The notes under the pieces: model-generated
Databases searched by the model: none
What the model was told of the DNA's origin: nothing
Seen by the model: the letters and a program-made list of their open reading frames with translations, nothing else
Program-made: the position numbers and the translations under genes
Source: BMS3Bbin11 sp034659075
Lineage (GTDB): Bacteria; Pseudomonadota; Gammaproteobacteria; BMS3Bbin11
Length of the DNA stretch: 11,478 nucleotides
Assembly (NCBI GenBank): GCA_034659075.1
Contig: JAYEGM010000140.1
Coordinates: 1-11,478, forward strand
Reading direction: 5' to 3'
Part shown: positions 1 to 7,019 of the stretch, one piece after another
How positions within the stretch are numbered: position 1 is the first letter of the stretch
How the letters are laid out: each line of letters starts with the position of its first letter

Positions 1-1
1 C

Positions 2-1276
2 TTCGTCTTCTCGCTGTCATTGCCGTTCGCTGCCTGGGTCGCCTCTCGCTGGTTTATCCCGCTCTACCGCGCGACAGGTGATGTTTCGGCCTATGCCTAC
101 CTCGAACGCCGTGTTGGCCTGTGGGCCAGGCTTTATGCCCTGGTGTTTTATCTGCTTACCCAGCTGGCGCGTATGGGAACCATCTTTTTCCTGGTTGCGC
201 TGGCGATGGAAACCCTTACCGGCTGGGATCTGCCGACCATTATAATCATTACCGGCATCCTCGTTACCCTGTACACGGTAGTCGGCGGCATAGAGGCGGT
301 GATCTGGACCGATGCCGTACAGAGCGTCATCCTGACCATGGGTGCTGTCGTCTCGCTGGCAACCATCATCTGGCTGATGCCGGGCGGTTTTGGCCAGATC
401 ATAGATATCGCAGCCGATGCAGACAAGATATCCCTGGGCAGCTTAGACCTGTCGTTCACCGAACAGGGCTTCTGGCTGATCATGCTCTACGGCATATTCA
501 TTAACCTGCAAAACTTTGGTATCGACCAGAGCTATATCCAGCGCTATCAAACCGCACGCTCGCTGACCGATGCCCGGCGCTCAGTGTGGATAGGCGCCCT
601 GACCTACATCCCGGTCAGTGCACTGTTTCTGCTGCTGGGTACGGCCCTGTTTGCCTACTACCAGGTCAACACTGGCCTGTTGCCGGCGGAAATTGCCGGC
701 GACAAAGTCTTCCCCCATTTCATCGTCAACGAATTGCCCGCAGGACTCACCGGCCTGGTTATCGCCGCCCTGTTTGCGGCAGCTATGAGCTCAGCCGACA
801 CCTCGATGAACTCATCGGCCAGCCTGTTGATGAATGACGTCTATCTGCGCTTATTAAGGCCACAGGCGAGTGCGGGCAGCCAGATAAAATTCCTGCGACT
901 CATCACCATCGTTCTCGGTATCCTGGGTACATCTACCGCACTACTGATGATCTCGATCAAAGGCGCACTGGATACCTGGTGGTCACTGGCCGGCATCTTC
1001 TCCGGCGGCATGCTGGGTCTGTTCCTGCTCGGTGCATTATCACGCCGTGCACGCTCATTCGAAGCAGCCACGGCTGTCGTCATCGGGGTACTGGTTATCA
1101 CCTGGGCCAGCCTGTCACCGGGCAAAGAAGTCTGGTGGGCCAACCCACTGCACAGCTTTATGACCATAGTGATCGGGACGCTGACGATATTTCTTGTCGG
1201 GGTTGTTTTTAGCAGGGGCAGGGGGCGGATGGGGAAGAGTTATCCACCGAACACATTATTTGATTTGGATGATTAG
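2..1276 (+). CDS. Sodium:solute symporter (SSS/SLC5 family), 5'-truncated by the window
   Basis: Inner-membrane transporter that would couple Na+ entry to uptake of a small solute; the substrate cannot be told. The frame is open to the left edge. The TTG at base 20 is an internal codon, because in-frame coding sequence continues upstream to base 2, so the true start lies outside. About 424 residues are visible against roughly 500 in the family, so the first one or two membrane segments are missing. Family marks are the GGIEAVIWTDAVQ stretch at about bases 284-322 and the MSSADTSMNSSASLLMND stretch at about 785-838, which corresponds to the conserved SSS helix contributing serines to the Na2 sodium site. 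Many hydrophobic helices are visible, and the C-terminus is short and polar. The gene converges on the small minus-strand gene downstream with a 99-bp gap. The family call is firm; a substrate call would be a guess. Confidence 0.93.
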   Translation, partial: FVFSLSLPFAAWVASRWFIPLYRATGDVSAYAYLERRVGLWARLYALVFYLLTQLARMGTIFFLVALAMETLTGWDLPTIIIITGILVTLYTVVGGIEAVIWTDAVQSVILTMGAVVSLATIIWLMPGGFGQIIDIAADADKISLGSLDLSFTEQGFWLIMLYGIFINLQNFGIDQSYIQRYQTARSLTDARRSVWIGALTYIPVSALFLLLGTALFAYYQVNTGLLPAEIAGDKVFPHFIVNELPAGLTGLVIAALFAAAMSSADTSMNSSASLLMNDVYLRLLRPQASAGSQIKFLRLITIVLGILGTSTALLMISIKGALDTWWSLAGIFSGGMLGLFLLGALSRRARSFEAATAVVIGVLVITWASLSPGKEVWWANPLHSFMTIVIGTLTIFLVGVVFSRGRGRMGKSYPPNTLFDLDD

Positions 1277-1281
1277 TCTTA

Positions 1282-1308
1282 GGTTGAAGGACCTGGGTTG
1301 AAGGCCTG
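1282..1308. repeat. Short imperfect tandem duplication after the symporter
   Basis: The 14-base unit GGTTGAAGGACCTG (1282-1295) is followed directly by GGTTGAAGGCCTG (1296-1308), the same unit lacking one A. It lies between two convergent genes. No convincing hairpin plus T-tract terminator is seen in the 1277-1375 gap. Confidence 0.6.
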
Positions 1309-1375
1309 TTCTGCTTCATTTTGGCGGATATTTATTCTTTCCTTTTTCTGTTCACCATAACGTGAATATGCCGCA

Positions 1376-1762
1376 TCATCTCTGCGCTGAATGATAGCTG
1401 CAGGGGTATGTTTCTCTCAGGCCTTCTAACAACATAGTGCTGACTGAAGCTGCATCGACTTGCGCACCTTTCTGCGTAGTCTTTTCAGCCTTAGTCTCAA
1501 TAATGTCAGAAACGGCATCTTGATTTAGACTAAGCGTCTCAGGTTGACAATAAAGAAGTGCCTTTCCCTTTTTTTTCAAGCTAAGATTCATATCTCTATA
1601 AGTTTTAGCAACCACAGCAAGGTAAACGGTTAGTGTAACGGCCTCCAGCGTACCCTCTACAGCAATATTTTTGAGCGATTTATAATTCTCATATGTCATA
1701 GCAGAGGCAGGAGCAGAACCAAACAGCAGTGCAAGCAGCAGAAGCATTTTTAAACTTCTCAT
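1376..1762 (-). CDS. Small secreted protein, Rap1a/Tai-like
   Basis: A 128-residue protein with a clear signal peptide: a basic start, a leucine-rich core and a likely cut after residue 21 (APASA). The mature part has two cysteines (C72 and C121) in the pattern YCQPE near the middle and LRETYPC near the end. The family of Rap1a/Tai4 type VI secretion immunity proteins shares this pattern: a Cys-Gln-Pro segment, a helix, then a terminal FPC/YPC. A disulfide between C72 and C121 is inferred. The start is well supported by GGGAGGT on the minus strand (bases 1774-1768), five bases before the ATG. No toxin or T6SS gene is in view, so this would be an orphan. Many Rap1a-like proteins have no known partner, so an immunity role is only a possibility. 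The coding call is good; the family call is moderate. Confidence 0.7.
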   Translation of the reverse strand: MRSLKMLLLLALLFGSAPASAMTYENYKSLKNIAVEGTLEAVTLTVYLAVVAKTYRDMNLSLKKKGKALLYCQPETLSLNQDAVSDIIETKAEKTTQKGAQVDAASVSTMLLEGLRETYPCSYHSAQR

Positions 1763-1810
1763 GAAGCACCTCCCTGAGTTGTCAGCTTGATATTCATCCT
1801 CTTTACCTCT

Positions 1811-1841
1811 CTATCTTTCTATGTGTACACGTAAAAGATAG
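1811..1841. promoter_or_regulatory. Imperfect dyad upstream of the Rap1a-like gene
   Basis: CTATCTTT (1811-1818) is mirrored by AAAGATAG (1834-1841), and the 8-bp palindrome GTGTACAC (1823-1830) sits between them, almost on the same axis. The dyad lies 49-79 bp upstream of the minus-strand start, where an operator could act. No regulator is adjacent. A chance palindrome in AT-rich DNA is possible. Confidence 0.3.
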
Positions 1842-1982
1842 TCGAATATCATTGATTTTCAAGGCCGCTCGTCGGCTTATATTGTTAACTCGTTACATCT
1901 TTCCGGAATTCAGTCTGAACGTCCGTTTACGACTCAGGCTGTGTGAAAATCCAATGAAAATCCAGGGAACCTCTGTTAATTT

Positions 1983-2066
1983 GTCTTTGCGAGCGAAGCG
2001 CGGCAATCTCATGAGGTATAATCCTCAATGTAGAGATTGCTTCGTCACTACATTTCTCGCAATGAC
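1983..2066. repeat. Palindromic repeat, type A (CGTCATTGCGAG family), full unit
   Basis: A two-armed unit. The left arm, GTCTTTGCGAGC...CGGCAATCTC (1983-2010), and the right arm, GAGATTGC...CTCGCAATGAC (2033-2066), are inverted with about 22 bases between them. Each arm can also fold by itself through TTGC/GCAA at its base. Similar units occur at 2446-2475 (one arm) and 2512-2597 (full). Such repeats are dispersed in many proteobacterial genomes. This one forms the left border of the island carrying the first GIY-YIG gene. Confidence 0.85.
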
Positions 2067-2149
2067 GGATGAATCAGAGTTTTCCTGAAACACTATCCTG
2101 AATTCCACATTGAACATTGGATGTTCATCTACCGATAAAGGACTATAAA

Positions 2150-2443
2150 ATGAAGAAACAACCTGCTGTATACCTCGTAACCAACAAGCCGGAAGGGGTT
2201 CTATATGCCGGAGTAACCAGTGATCTTCCTAAAAGAATTTGGCAACATAAAAATAAGATTACCAAAGGTTTTAGTGAGAAATATAACCTTACGAGGCTAG
2301 TCTATTTTGAGCTATTTGGAGATATGTACCAGGCAATTTCACGGGAGAAACAAATTAAGTCAGGTTCACGCAAAACAAAGATCAAATTGATTGAAAGCAT
2401 CAACCCTGACTGGAGAGATCTTTATCCTGACATTTGTCCCTGA
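2150..2443 (+). CDS. Single-domain GIY-YIG endonuclease, copy 1 (COG2827-like)
   Basis: A 97-residue protein made of one GIY-YIG nuclease domain, a fold that cuts DNA with one metal ion. Motif residues are present in order: VYL at 7-9 (GIY position), LYAGVTS at 18-24 (YIG position), K28-R29 and W31-x-H33-K34 (the arginine helix), E54, and the R65-E66-K67 triplet that supplies the family's catalytic glutamate. It ends with NPDWRDLY, typical of this small family. I chose the ATG at 2150 over the TTG at 2117 because AAAGGA (about 2137-2142) precedes it at normal spacing and the second copy starts at the same residue. No extra DNA-binding domain is present. The gene lies inside type A palindromic repeats, and the stop is only two bases before the right arm. 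It is 50/96 identical, without gaps, to the protein at 10088-10378. Its role in the cell is unknown; involvement with the flanking repeats is inferred. Confidence 0.88.
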   Translation: MKKQPAVYLVTNKPEGVLYAGVTSDLPKRIWQHKNKITKGFSEKYNLTRLVYFELFGDMYQAISREKQIKSGSRKTKIKLIESINPDWRDLYPDICP

Positions 2444-2445
2444 AA

Positions 2446-2475
2446 GAGATTGCCGCGCTGTGCTCGCAATGACGG
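2446..2475. repeat. Palindromic repeat, type A, single right arm after GIY-YIG copy 1
   Basis: GAGATTGCCGCG...CTCGCAATGACGG. Its reverse complement matches the left arm of the unit at 1983-2010 at about 25 of 28 positions, so the GIY-YIG gene lies between inverted copies. It starts two bases after the stop codon, so the element and gene look like one unit. It might also act as a transcript 3' end, although no T-tract follows. Confidence 0.85.
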
Positions 2476-2511
2476 TTTGCCTGGAAGAGATTATCGACCC
2501 ATTATTCAATA

Positions 2512-2597
2512 CGTCATTGCGAGGAAATAAAAGACGTGGCAATCTCAAAATGGTTGATCCTTAGCAAAGGGATTGCCGCGCTGTGCTCGCAATGACG
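2512..2597. repeat. Palindromic repeat, type A, second full unit
   Basis: The left arm CGTCATTGCGAG...GGCAATCTC (2512-2546) and the right arm GATTGCCGCGCTGTGCTCGC...AATGACG (2571-2597) face each other around a short spacer. The right arm is nearly identical to the single arm at 2446-2475. The unit ends 22 bases before the stop of the convergent AsmA-family gene, so it may serve as a two-way transcription end. Confidence 0.85.
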
Positions 2598-2619
2598 AAA
2601 CGTTACTTGAAGCTACGTT

Positions 2620-4644
2620 TCATCTCCCAAAAAGAAGATCCAGCTCCTTGCCATACTTCTTCCCGTATTTCTTCCGCAACTTCTTCTCAGCCTGCTGCTT
2701 CACTTCCTGCTTGGCGGCTTTTTCCATGTCAATTTTGAACTTCGGATCATTGAAACTGCCGCTAATCTTCAACGGCAGGGATTTGCCCTCAAGTTTTTTA
2801 AACTCCGCCTTGTCAATCTCCGAGATGCCGGATGACAGCGCCAGTTTCAGACGGTAGTCCAGTTGTTGGGTATTGAGATTGGAGGAACCGCTACCGGTGA
2901 GGTCTGCCAGCGGCGTCAGTACCTTGATATCATCGGTCTTCGCGATGCCGTTGACCAGTTTTGTAGTCAGCCCCATCTCCAGTATTTTTGTGCGGTTCGG
3001 GCTGCCGTCATCGACATAGGGCTTGCCTGTCAGCAGGGCATTTGCCTGTTGCAGCATCTTGCGTACGCTAAAGCCTTCAAATGCACCGTCTTTAACCTTT
3101 GCGTTGACGGTGCCATTGAGTGCCTTTGTCAGGGCACCAGTATCCAGGCCCTGTGTGCGGAGGTCGGCATTCATGTTCGCGATGCCGGTAATCCAGTCTT
3201 TTGCATCCTTGCCCATGGAATATTTCATCACCTGCGCAATCTGCACACCGTTCAGGTCCTCTTTGAGGTGGAATTTCGGTGTGTCTTTTCTAGCATCCAG
3301 TTCCATCATGCCTGTCGACGTACCGCCAAACAGCTGTGCGGAAAACGGATCAATACGGACAACACCTTTCTTCGCCTTCAACTCGGCCTTAACATCGGTG
3401 GCCTGCAGCGTATCCAGAATAAAACTGCCGATAGACAGGCTGGCCTGCACATCCAGTTTCCGGATAGTCTCGACTGGAATATCAATAGGCTCTGATACTG
3501 CTTGCGCATGAGCTACGTGAATGCTTATAAATGAAGAGAGCATCTGCTCAATAGTCATTGTTTTAATACTGCTCTGGGCAGCTGCTGACCCTGCCCACGG
3601 CGTGGCATCAAACTTGTCCGTTTCGATCACCAGCTTGATGGTCGGCAACGGATTGTCGAGGTTGGAAACTACCATGCTGCCGGTACCCTTCGAGCCGGGA
3701 ACGCTGTATTGCATGGACGGCAGTTCGATCACCATGCTGGCCAGGTTGACTTTCAGCGGTGATTCCAGCGTGACCGTCATCGGGTTGACGGGAGCGATAT
3801 CGCCGGAAAGATCCAGCTTTAATGCCACCCTGTCGCTGCTGACGAGTTGCCCTGCAAGGTCAACATCGATATCAGCCTTCATGCTTTTCTGCAGCTTGCC
3901 ACCATCCAGTGCTGTCCCGGTAGCCTCTAAAGCTATACTGAAATCTTTCAATTTCACCTGCTGCAGGTCTTTAGCCAGCTTCAGATCGGTGCTGACCTGC
4001 ATGCTGCCCGTCATTTCCTTGCCATTCATCGCAAAATCAGTATCAAACGACACCGGGATAGGGGAATCAAAAGTAATCGCGCCGGTTTCCAGGTTCATCT
4101 CCGTCAATGCAAGCCTGGTCCCGCCCTGGCGGTCATCCCAGGCAATGCTGGCATTCTTCATCTCAATACCGCCAATAGCCAGCGCAGCCAGTGCCTTGCC
4201 GGCATCACCAGGCTCCTGTTTGCTGTCAGTACCCGAACCAGCTGCATCCCCGGCGGCAGCAAACTCCCAGTTGGTTTTACCATTTTCCAGCGTAATCAGA
4301 TTGGCCTGCACACCCTCCAGCACCACGGTATCCATCTCAACCTCGCCGCTGAACAGCGGCATCAGCTTGAGTTTGATCTTCGCCGCCTGAATCCCCGCCA
4401 GCGGCGCATCACCAAACCCCGGTGCATTAGCCACTTCAATGGCCCCGGTCTCTATCCCTATCCAGGGAAAGAAAGAAGTATTCAGGTCGCCGGCAATAGT
4501 AATCTCACGTCCGCTAGCCTTATTAAAACCGTCAGCCATCTGCTCACGGTAGTCATTAGCATCAAAAAAGAAAGCCACCCATAAAAAAATGGCGAGCGGC
4601 ACGAGGAGTATAATGGCAAGAAGAATAAGCAGTAGGCGTTTCAT
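2620..4644 (-). CDS. AsmA family protein
   Basis: A 674-residue inner-membrane-anchored periplasmic protein. The N-terminus has one membrane helix (about residues 3-27), then the family's opening DANDYREQ, a GREITIAGDL segment, SFFPWIGIETG (57-67), NAPGFGD (73-79) and the KTNWEF stretch near 123-128. The C-terminal half has the AsmA-type module with repeated beta segments (LNGTVNAKVKDGAFEGF and similar), ending in a lysine-rich tail. AsmA proteins belong to the group of long bridge-like envelope proteins linked to outer-membrane assembly and phospholipid transport. Length is close to the family norm, and the frame is intact. The start is supported by GGAGAA nine bases upstream on the minus strand. 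A possible promoter at 4683-4710 would give a leader of about 30 bases. The gene is transcribed away from the polysaccharide cluster and shows no direct functional tie to it. Confidence 0.93.
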   Translation of the reverse strand: MKRLLLILLAIILLVPLAIFLWVAFFFDANDYREQMADGFNKASGREITIAGDLNTSFFPWIGIETGAIEVANAPGFGDAPLAGIQAAKIKLKLMPLFSGEVEMDTVVLEGVQANLITLENGKTNWEFAAAGDAAGSGTDSKQEPGDAGKALAALAIGGIEMKNASIAWDDRQGGTRLALTEMNLETGAITFDSPIPVSFDTDFAMNGKEMTGSMQVSTDLKLAKDLQQVKLKDFSIALEATGTALDGGKLQKSMKADIDVDLAGQLVSSDRVALKLDLSGDIAPVNPMTVTLESPLKVNLASMVIELPSMQYSVPGSKGTGSMVVSNLDNPLPTIKLVIETDKFDATPWAGSAAAQSSIKTMTIEQMLSSFISIHVAHAQAVSEPIDIPVETIRKLDVQASLSIGSFILDTLQATDVKAELKAKKGVVRIDPFSAQLFGGTSTGMMELDARKDTPKFHLKEDLNGVQIAQVMKYSMGKDAKDWITGIANMNADLRTQGLDTGALTKALNGTVNAKVKDGAFEGFSVRKMLQQANALLTGKPYVDDGSPNRTKILEMGLTTKLVNGIAKTDDIKVLTPLADLTGSGSSNLNTQQLDYRLKLALSSGISEIDKAEFKKLEGKSLPLKISGSFNDPKFKIDMEKAAKQEVKQQAEKKLRKKYGKKYGKELDLLFGR

Positions 4645-4682
4645 GGGGATTCTCCGGATATCAGATCATTATTATTTTCAAG

Positions 4683-4710
4683 GGTATAAGTATCGAGTTT
4701 CAGGTTTCAA
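4683..4710 (-). promoter_or_regulatory. Candidate sigma-70 promoter of the AsmA-family gene
   Basis: On the minus strand TTGAAA (4710-4705, five of six to the -35 consensus) lies 16 bases before TATACC (4688-4683, four of six to the -10 consensus). Transcription would start near 4676, about 31 bases before the ATG. The -35 box is one unit of the heptamer array, and neighbouring units offer the same box at 7-bp steps. This is a consensus match only. Confidence 0.45.
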
Positions 4711-4724
4711 GTTTCAAGTTTCAA
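4697..4724. repeat. Heptamer array (GTTTCAA)n, locus 1
   Basis: Four head-to-tail heptamers: GTTTCAG, then three GTTTCAA, followed by the decayed GAACCAG. The same heptamer recurs at 9891-9918 and, inverted, at 11263-11297. All three arrays are between genes. Confidence 0.9.
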
Positions 4725-4778
4725 GAACCAGGTTCCAGGTCTTTAGTCCAGTGTCCTTGACCTACAATTTTGATCTTG

Positions 4779-4810
4779 CGTAAAACGTAACACGTAAACC
4801 ATAAAACGTT
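4779..4810. repeat. 32-bp CGTAAAAC-rich dispersed repeat, copy 1
   Basis: Built of degenerate CGTAAAAC units. It aligns without gaps to 7601-7632 at 27 of 32 positions. Both copies are in gaps between genes, here in the divergent region and there between the export protein and the kinase. Confidence 0.75.
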
Positions 4811-4958
4811 GTTTCTTTCCCCTTTCCCCTACTGGATTTACCGCACCGAAAGGCTATAATAAACGACATAATTAGAATCCAGGGTGGCAGGGTGCTCAAT
4901 ATTCTTCAAGTAAACTCTCCAAATCACTACTAAGTTGTTTTTTTAAAAAGAATTGATG

Positions 4959-4996
4959 TCACACAATCTTTGAGTTAACCTCATGTTTATGTGTGA
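4959..4996. promoter_or_regulatory. Nested dyad ahead of the polysaccharide cluster
   Basis: TCACACA (4959-4965) is mirrored by TGTGTGA (4990-4996), and GTTAAC (4974-4979) lies almost on the same axis. The right half is 29 bases before the first start codon, so the site overlaps the likely promoter or leader. TTGATG (4953-4958) with TAACCT (4976-4981) at 17-bp spacing is a weak promoter candidate within it. The halves resemble CRP half-sites, but the spacing is far too wide for one CRP site. It could be an operator for another regulator. Confidence 0.35.
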
Positions 4997-5025
4997 TTTT
5001 TCAACATTAACAGGCTGATATCGTT

Positions 5026-5658
5026 ATGAAAGGTCGTTTATTTCTACATATCCTTCTCGCAGGAGTAGTTTTTGCCGCATTTCTTCCGGGAACTGGCATT
5101 GCCGCATCAAGCTCCGAGACAAGCAGCATGATGGCTTTTCTGAAAGAGAAAAACCCAAAAACTTTAGGCGAGTACGCCTCCATATTTGAATATCTCTACG
5201 AAAAGCACACGACGGTCATCAAAGAGGCGACCCAGCTCACCGTGATGTATTTCTTCTCTGCTGCCGATGACCCGCAAACCAACGACATCATGTCGCTGGC
5301 AAACATTGCTGTTATCTCGGCTATTGCCCAGGCAGATGCGGAAATGTCTCAGGCAAAGGTGCTGGGTGAGGAAGAACAGGACAATCGTGGCATCTATATA
5401 AGCGAGGCAGTATGTGGCTCTTTTAAGGGTGCAATCGGTTCTGCCTATAAGCAGGTGACAAGTGCCGGGCAGGCTGTTGAGGGCGGGCTGCAGGCAACCC
5501 TCCTGGCAGGGGTGGAGCCAGACTTTGCGGCGGCTGTTGTTACACGCGGGATAGATACCTGCCTGGAAGAGCGTCTGGAAAATGATGTGAGACTCATTAT
5601 TGGTAACAGAGAAGGACCGGGGTCAGACATAAATGTCTGCGTTTCAAATTGTATCTAG
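5026..5658 (+). CDS. Secreted protein of unknown function, first gene of the polysaccharide cluster
   Basis: I do not recognise this 210-residue protein. It has a signal peptide with a hydrophobic core at residues 4-20 and a likely cut after GIA at 24-26. The mature part is mostly predicted helix and soluble. Four cysteines (C130, C179, C205, C209) all lie in the C-terminal 40 percent, and the last two form CVSNC right at the end, suggesting disulfides in the periplasm. There is no lipobox and no clear membrane helix after the signal. The ribosome binding site is weak. The stop is 23 bases before the beta-barrel gene, in the same direction, so cotranscription is likely. A role in polysaccharide export is inferred from position only. 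Confidence 0.8.
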   Translation: MKGRLFLHILLAGVVFAAFLPGTGIAASSSETSSMMAFLKEKNPKTLGEYASIFEYLYEKHTTVIKEATQLTVMYFFSAADDPQTNDIMSLANIAVISAIAQADAEMSQAKVLGEEEQDNRGIYISEAVCGSFKGAIGSAYKQVTSAGQAVEGGLQATLLAGVEPDFAAAVVTRGIDTCLEERLENDVRLIIGNREGPGSDINVCVSNCI

Positions 5659-5681
5659 CAAGCATTATCTGACTAAACATT

Positions 5682-7004
5682 ATGCTCAAGAATAAGAATA
5701 TTTATCTTCGCAAGGCCGCTTTATCGTCATTCCTGTTGTCACTTTTGCCTGTGATGGGGGCTGATGCTGTCGAGAGCGCACTGGATTCCGGCTACAGTGG
5801 CCTGGGTCTTTCCACCTACGGGCCTCGAATACAGGCGATCGGACGGGGCGCTTCAACCGGGGGCGAGGAAGATGACGATGCTTCGGGAACATTTTTTTAC
5901 CCGGCTGTGGGGGTTGGCGTAAGCACCGACGACAACATCAACCGTACGCCTGATCATCAGCAGTCTGCAACCATTTATCATTTACGACCGGCACTGGGTA
6001 TACAGACCGGTAAAAGTTCGACTCGATTCAATGCCGGTTACATCGGGAACTATGGTAAGTACACCGGTACAAACTTTGACGACCTTTACAGCTACGATGA
6101 TCATAATCTTTATGCCGGGGTGTCAGGCTATGGTAAGAAGAGCAGTTATAATGTCATAGCGGACTATTTACGCGGCCATGATTCTCTCAGTGGCGGTACA
6201 GGTGCTGTCAGTATAGATAACACCCTTCGTCGTTTTGATAAATGGGACCGCTATTCATTGCTCGGTTCCACCGACCTGGGTGCCCGGGGTGCCAGGGTAA
6301 ACCTGCGACTGGATGGCTTACTGCAGAACAATCGCCAGGATAAACTGAAATCACTCGATTATGATACTGCGGCACTGGGTGCCATGCTTAAGCTCAGGAT
6401 CGGTGGCAAAACCTACGGTGTACTTGAAGGTGGCTGGCGCGACTGGGACTATATCAATTCCAATGCAGATGCCGACCGTTACTATGCCCGTCTGGGTGTG
6501 TCCTGGGAAGCGACGGCCAAAACAAAAGGCCTGTTGAGCTATGGTACAGAGAAATATAACCCGGACAACCCGGGAGAAGCGATTGTGTCAGATGAACCCG
6601 GGCCGACATTTGGCAGCAATGAAAAAACAAAAAATTCGACCTGGCAGGGTAATATTGACTGGGAGCTTCGTCTTCGGGATATGATCAGATTTGGTACATA
6701 CAAAGGGTCCCGCAACAGTAGCGGTACAGGCTCTCACAGGGTATCAACTCGCTATACCATCGGCTGGACACACGACTGGTCAGATCGCATCCGCAGCAAC
6801 CTGGGTTACATGGACGGTACTGACGATTACAAGGGGACAGACCGGAACGATGACCTGACAAGATACAATTTTGATCTGTCCTACAAATTCCGCAGAAATA
6901 TGCTGCTGCGCGGGCATTATATCTTCGAGGACCTGGATTCCAATGTTGAACTGGTTTCTTACGACCGCAACCGTTTCGGGCTGTTCTTTGAGTGGGAGTA
7001 TTAA
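5682..7004 (+). CDS. Outer-membrane beta-barrel protein of the polysaccharide cluster (BBP2-like porin)
   Basis: A 440-residue outer-membrane protein. The signal peptide is about 29 residues (cut near GADA), followed by an acidic low-complexity linker with EEDDD (62-66). From about residue 72 alternating polar and hydrophobic strands rich in Tyr, Gly, Arg and Asp begin. The GVGVSTDDNINRTP segment matches the opening of the putative beta-barrel porin 2 group, which is often coded in exopolysaccharide loci. The protein has no cysteine and ends in the aromatic stretch FGLFFEWEY, a usual insertion signal for outer-membrane barrels. The number of strands cannot be counted safely; a large barrel of 16-18 strands fits the length. 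It lies 15 bases ahead of the short export protein. I infer that it is the outer-membrane pore for the polymer. The ribosome binding site is weak. Confidence 0.85.
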   Translation: MLKNKNIYLRKAALSSFLLSLLPVMGADAVESALDSGYSGLGLSTYGPRIQAIGRGASTGGEEDDDASGTFFYPAVGVGVSTDDNINRTPDHQQSATIYHLRPALGIQTGKSSTRFNAGYIGNYGKYTGTNFDDLYSYDDHNLYAGVSGYGKKSSYNVIADYLRGHDSLSGGTGAVSIDNTLRRFDKWDRYSLLGSTDLGARGARVNLRLDGLLQNNRQDKLKSLDYDTAALGAMLKLRIGGKTYGVLEGGWRDWDYINSNADADRYYARLGVSWEATAKTKGLLSYGTEKYNPDNPGEAIVSDEPGPTFGSNEKTKNSTWQGNIDWELRLRDMIRFGTYKGSRNSSGTGSHRVSTRYTIGWTHDWSDRIRSNLGYMDGTDDYKGTDRNDDLTRYNFDLSYKFRRNMLLRGHYIFEDLDSNVELVSYDRNRFGLFFEWEY

Positions 7005-7019
7005 TTTACCGAGCAAATT

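Larger units (their letters stand above)
1763..2149. other. Intergenic region between the Rap1a-like and first GIY-YIG genes
   Basis: This stretch holds the ribosome binding site and presumed promoter of the minus-strand gene, an AT-rich dyad around 1811-1841, and the first CGTCATTGCGAG-type palindromic unit at 1983-2066. I see no credible gene here. A 78-codon frame at 1852-2088 is largely a translation of the repeat and has no ribosome binding site. Confidence 0.6.
4645..5025. other. Divergent intergenic region between the AsmA-family gene and the polysaccharide cluster
   Basis: A gene-free, repeat-rich region. In order it holds the AsmA-family ribosome binding site and a possible promoter, a GTTTCAA heptamer array (4697-4724), a CGTAAAAC-rich repeat (4779-4810), an isolated TATAAT (4855-4860) whose spacing from any good -35 box is poor, and a dyad just ahead of the cluster (4959-4996). 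Both transcription directions must start here or further inside the flanking genes. Confidence 0.6.

Noticed and set aside
1852..2088. 78-codon frame left of the first GIY-YIG gene
   Set aside because: Its second half is a translation of the palindromic repeat (LRAKRGNL...FLAMTD type); no ribosome binding site.
1983..2475. Target-site duplication around the first GIY-YIG unit
   Set aside because: I compared the bases outside both arms and saw no matching direct repeat, so no transposition footprint can be claimed there.
2863..3495. Plus-strand frame of 210 codons opposite the AsmA-family gene
   Set aside because: Antisense shadow of the AsmA C-terminal half, with no ribosome binding site or recognisable domain.
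3521..4390. Long plus-strand frame of 289 codons opposite the AsmA-family gene
   Set aside because: The minus-strand frame has clear AsmA motifs, a signal anchor and a ribosome binding site. The plus-strand translation is low-complexity and serine-rich with no family marks.
4697..4724. CRISPR array
   Set aside because: Units are seven bases, directly adjacent and without spacers; no cas gene is present. The same holds for the arrays at 9891-9918 and 11263-11297.
4855..4860. Perfect TATAAT as promoter of the polysaccharide cluster
   Set aside because: No good -35 box at 15-19 bp (CTGGAT at 17 bp matches only two of six bases), and the leader would be about 160 bases. Not called as a promoter.
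4990..5005. CRP binding site (TGTGA half)
   Set aside because: The second half-site at the proper spacing does not match TCACA; only the wide dyad remains.
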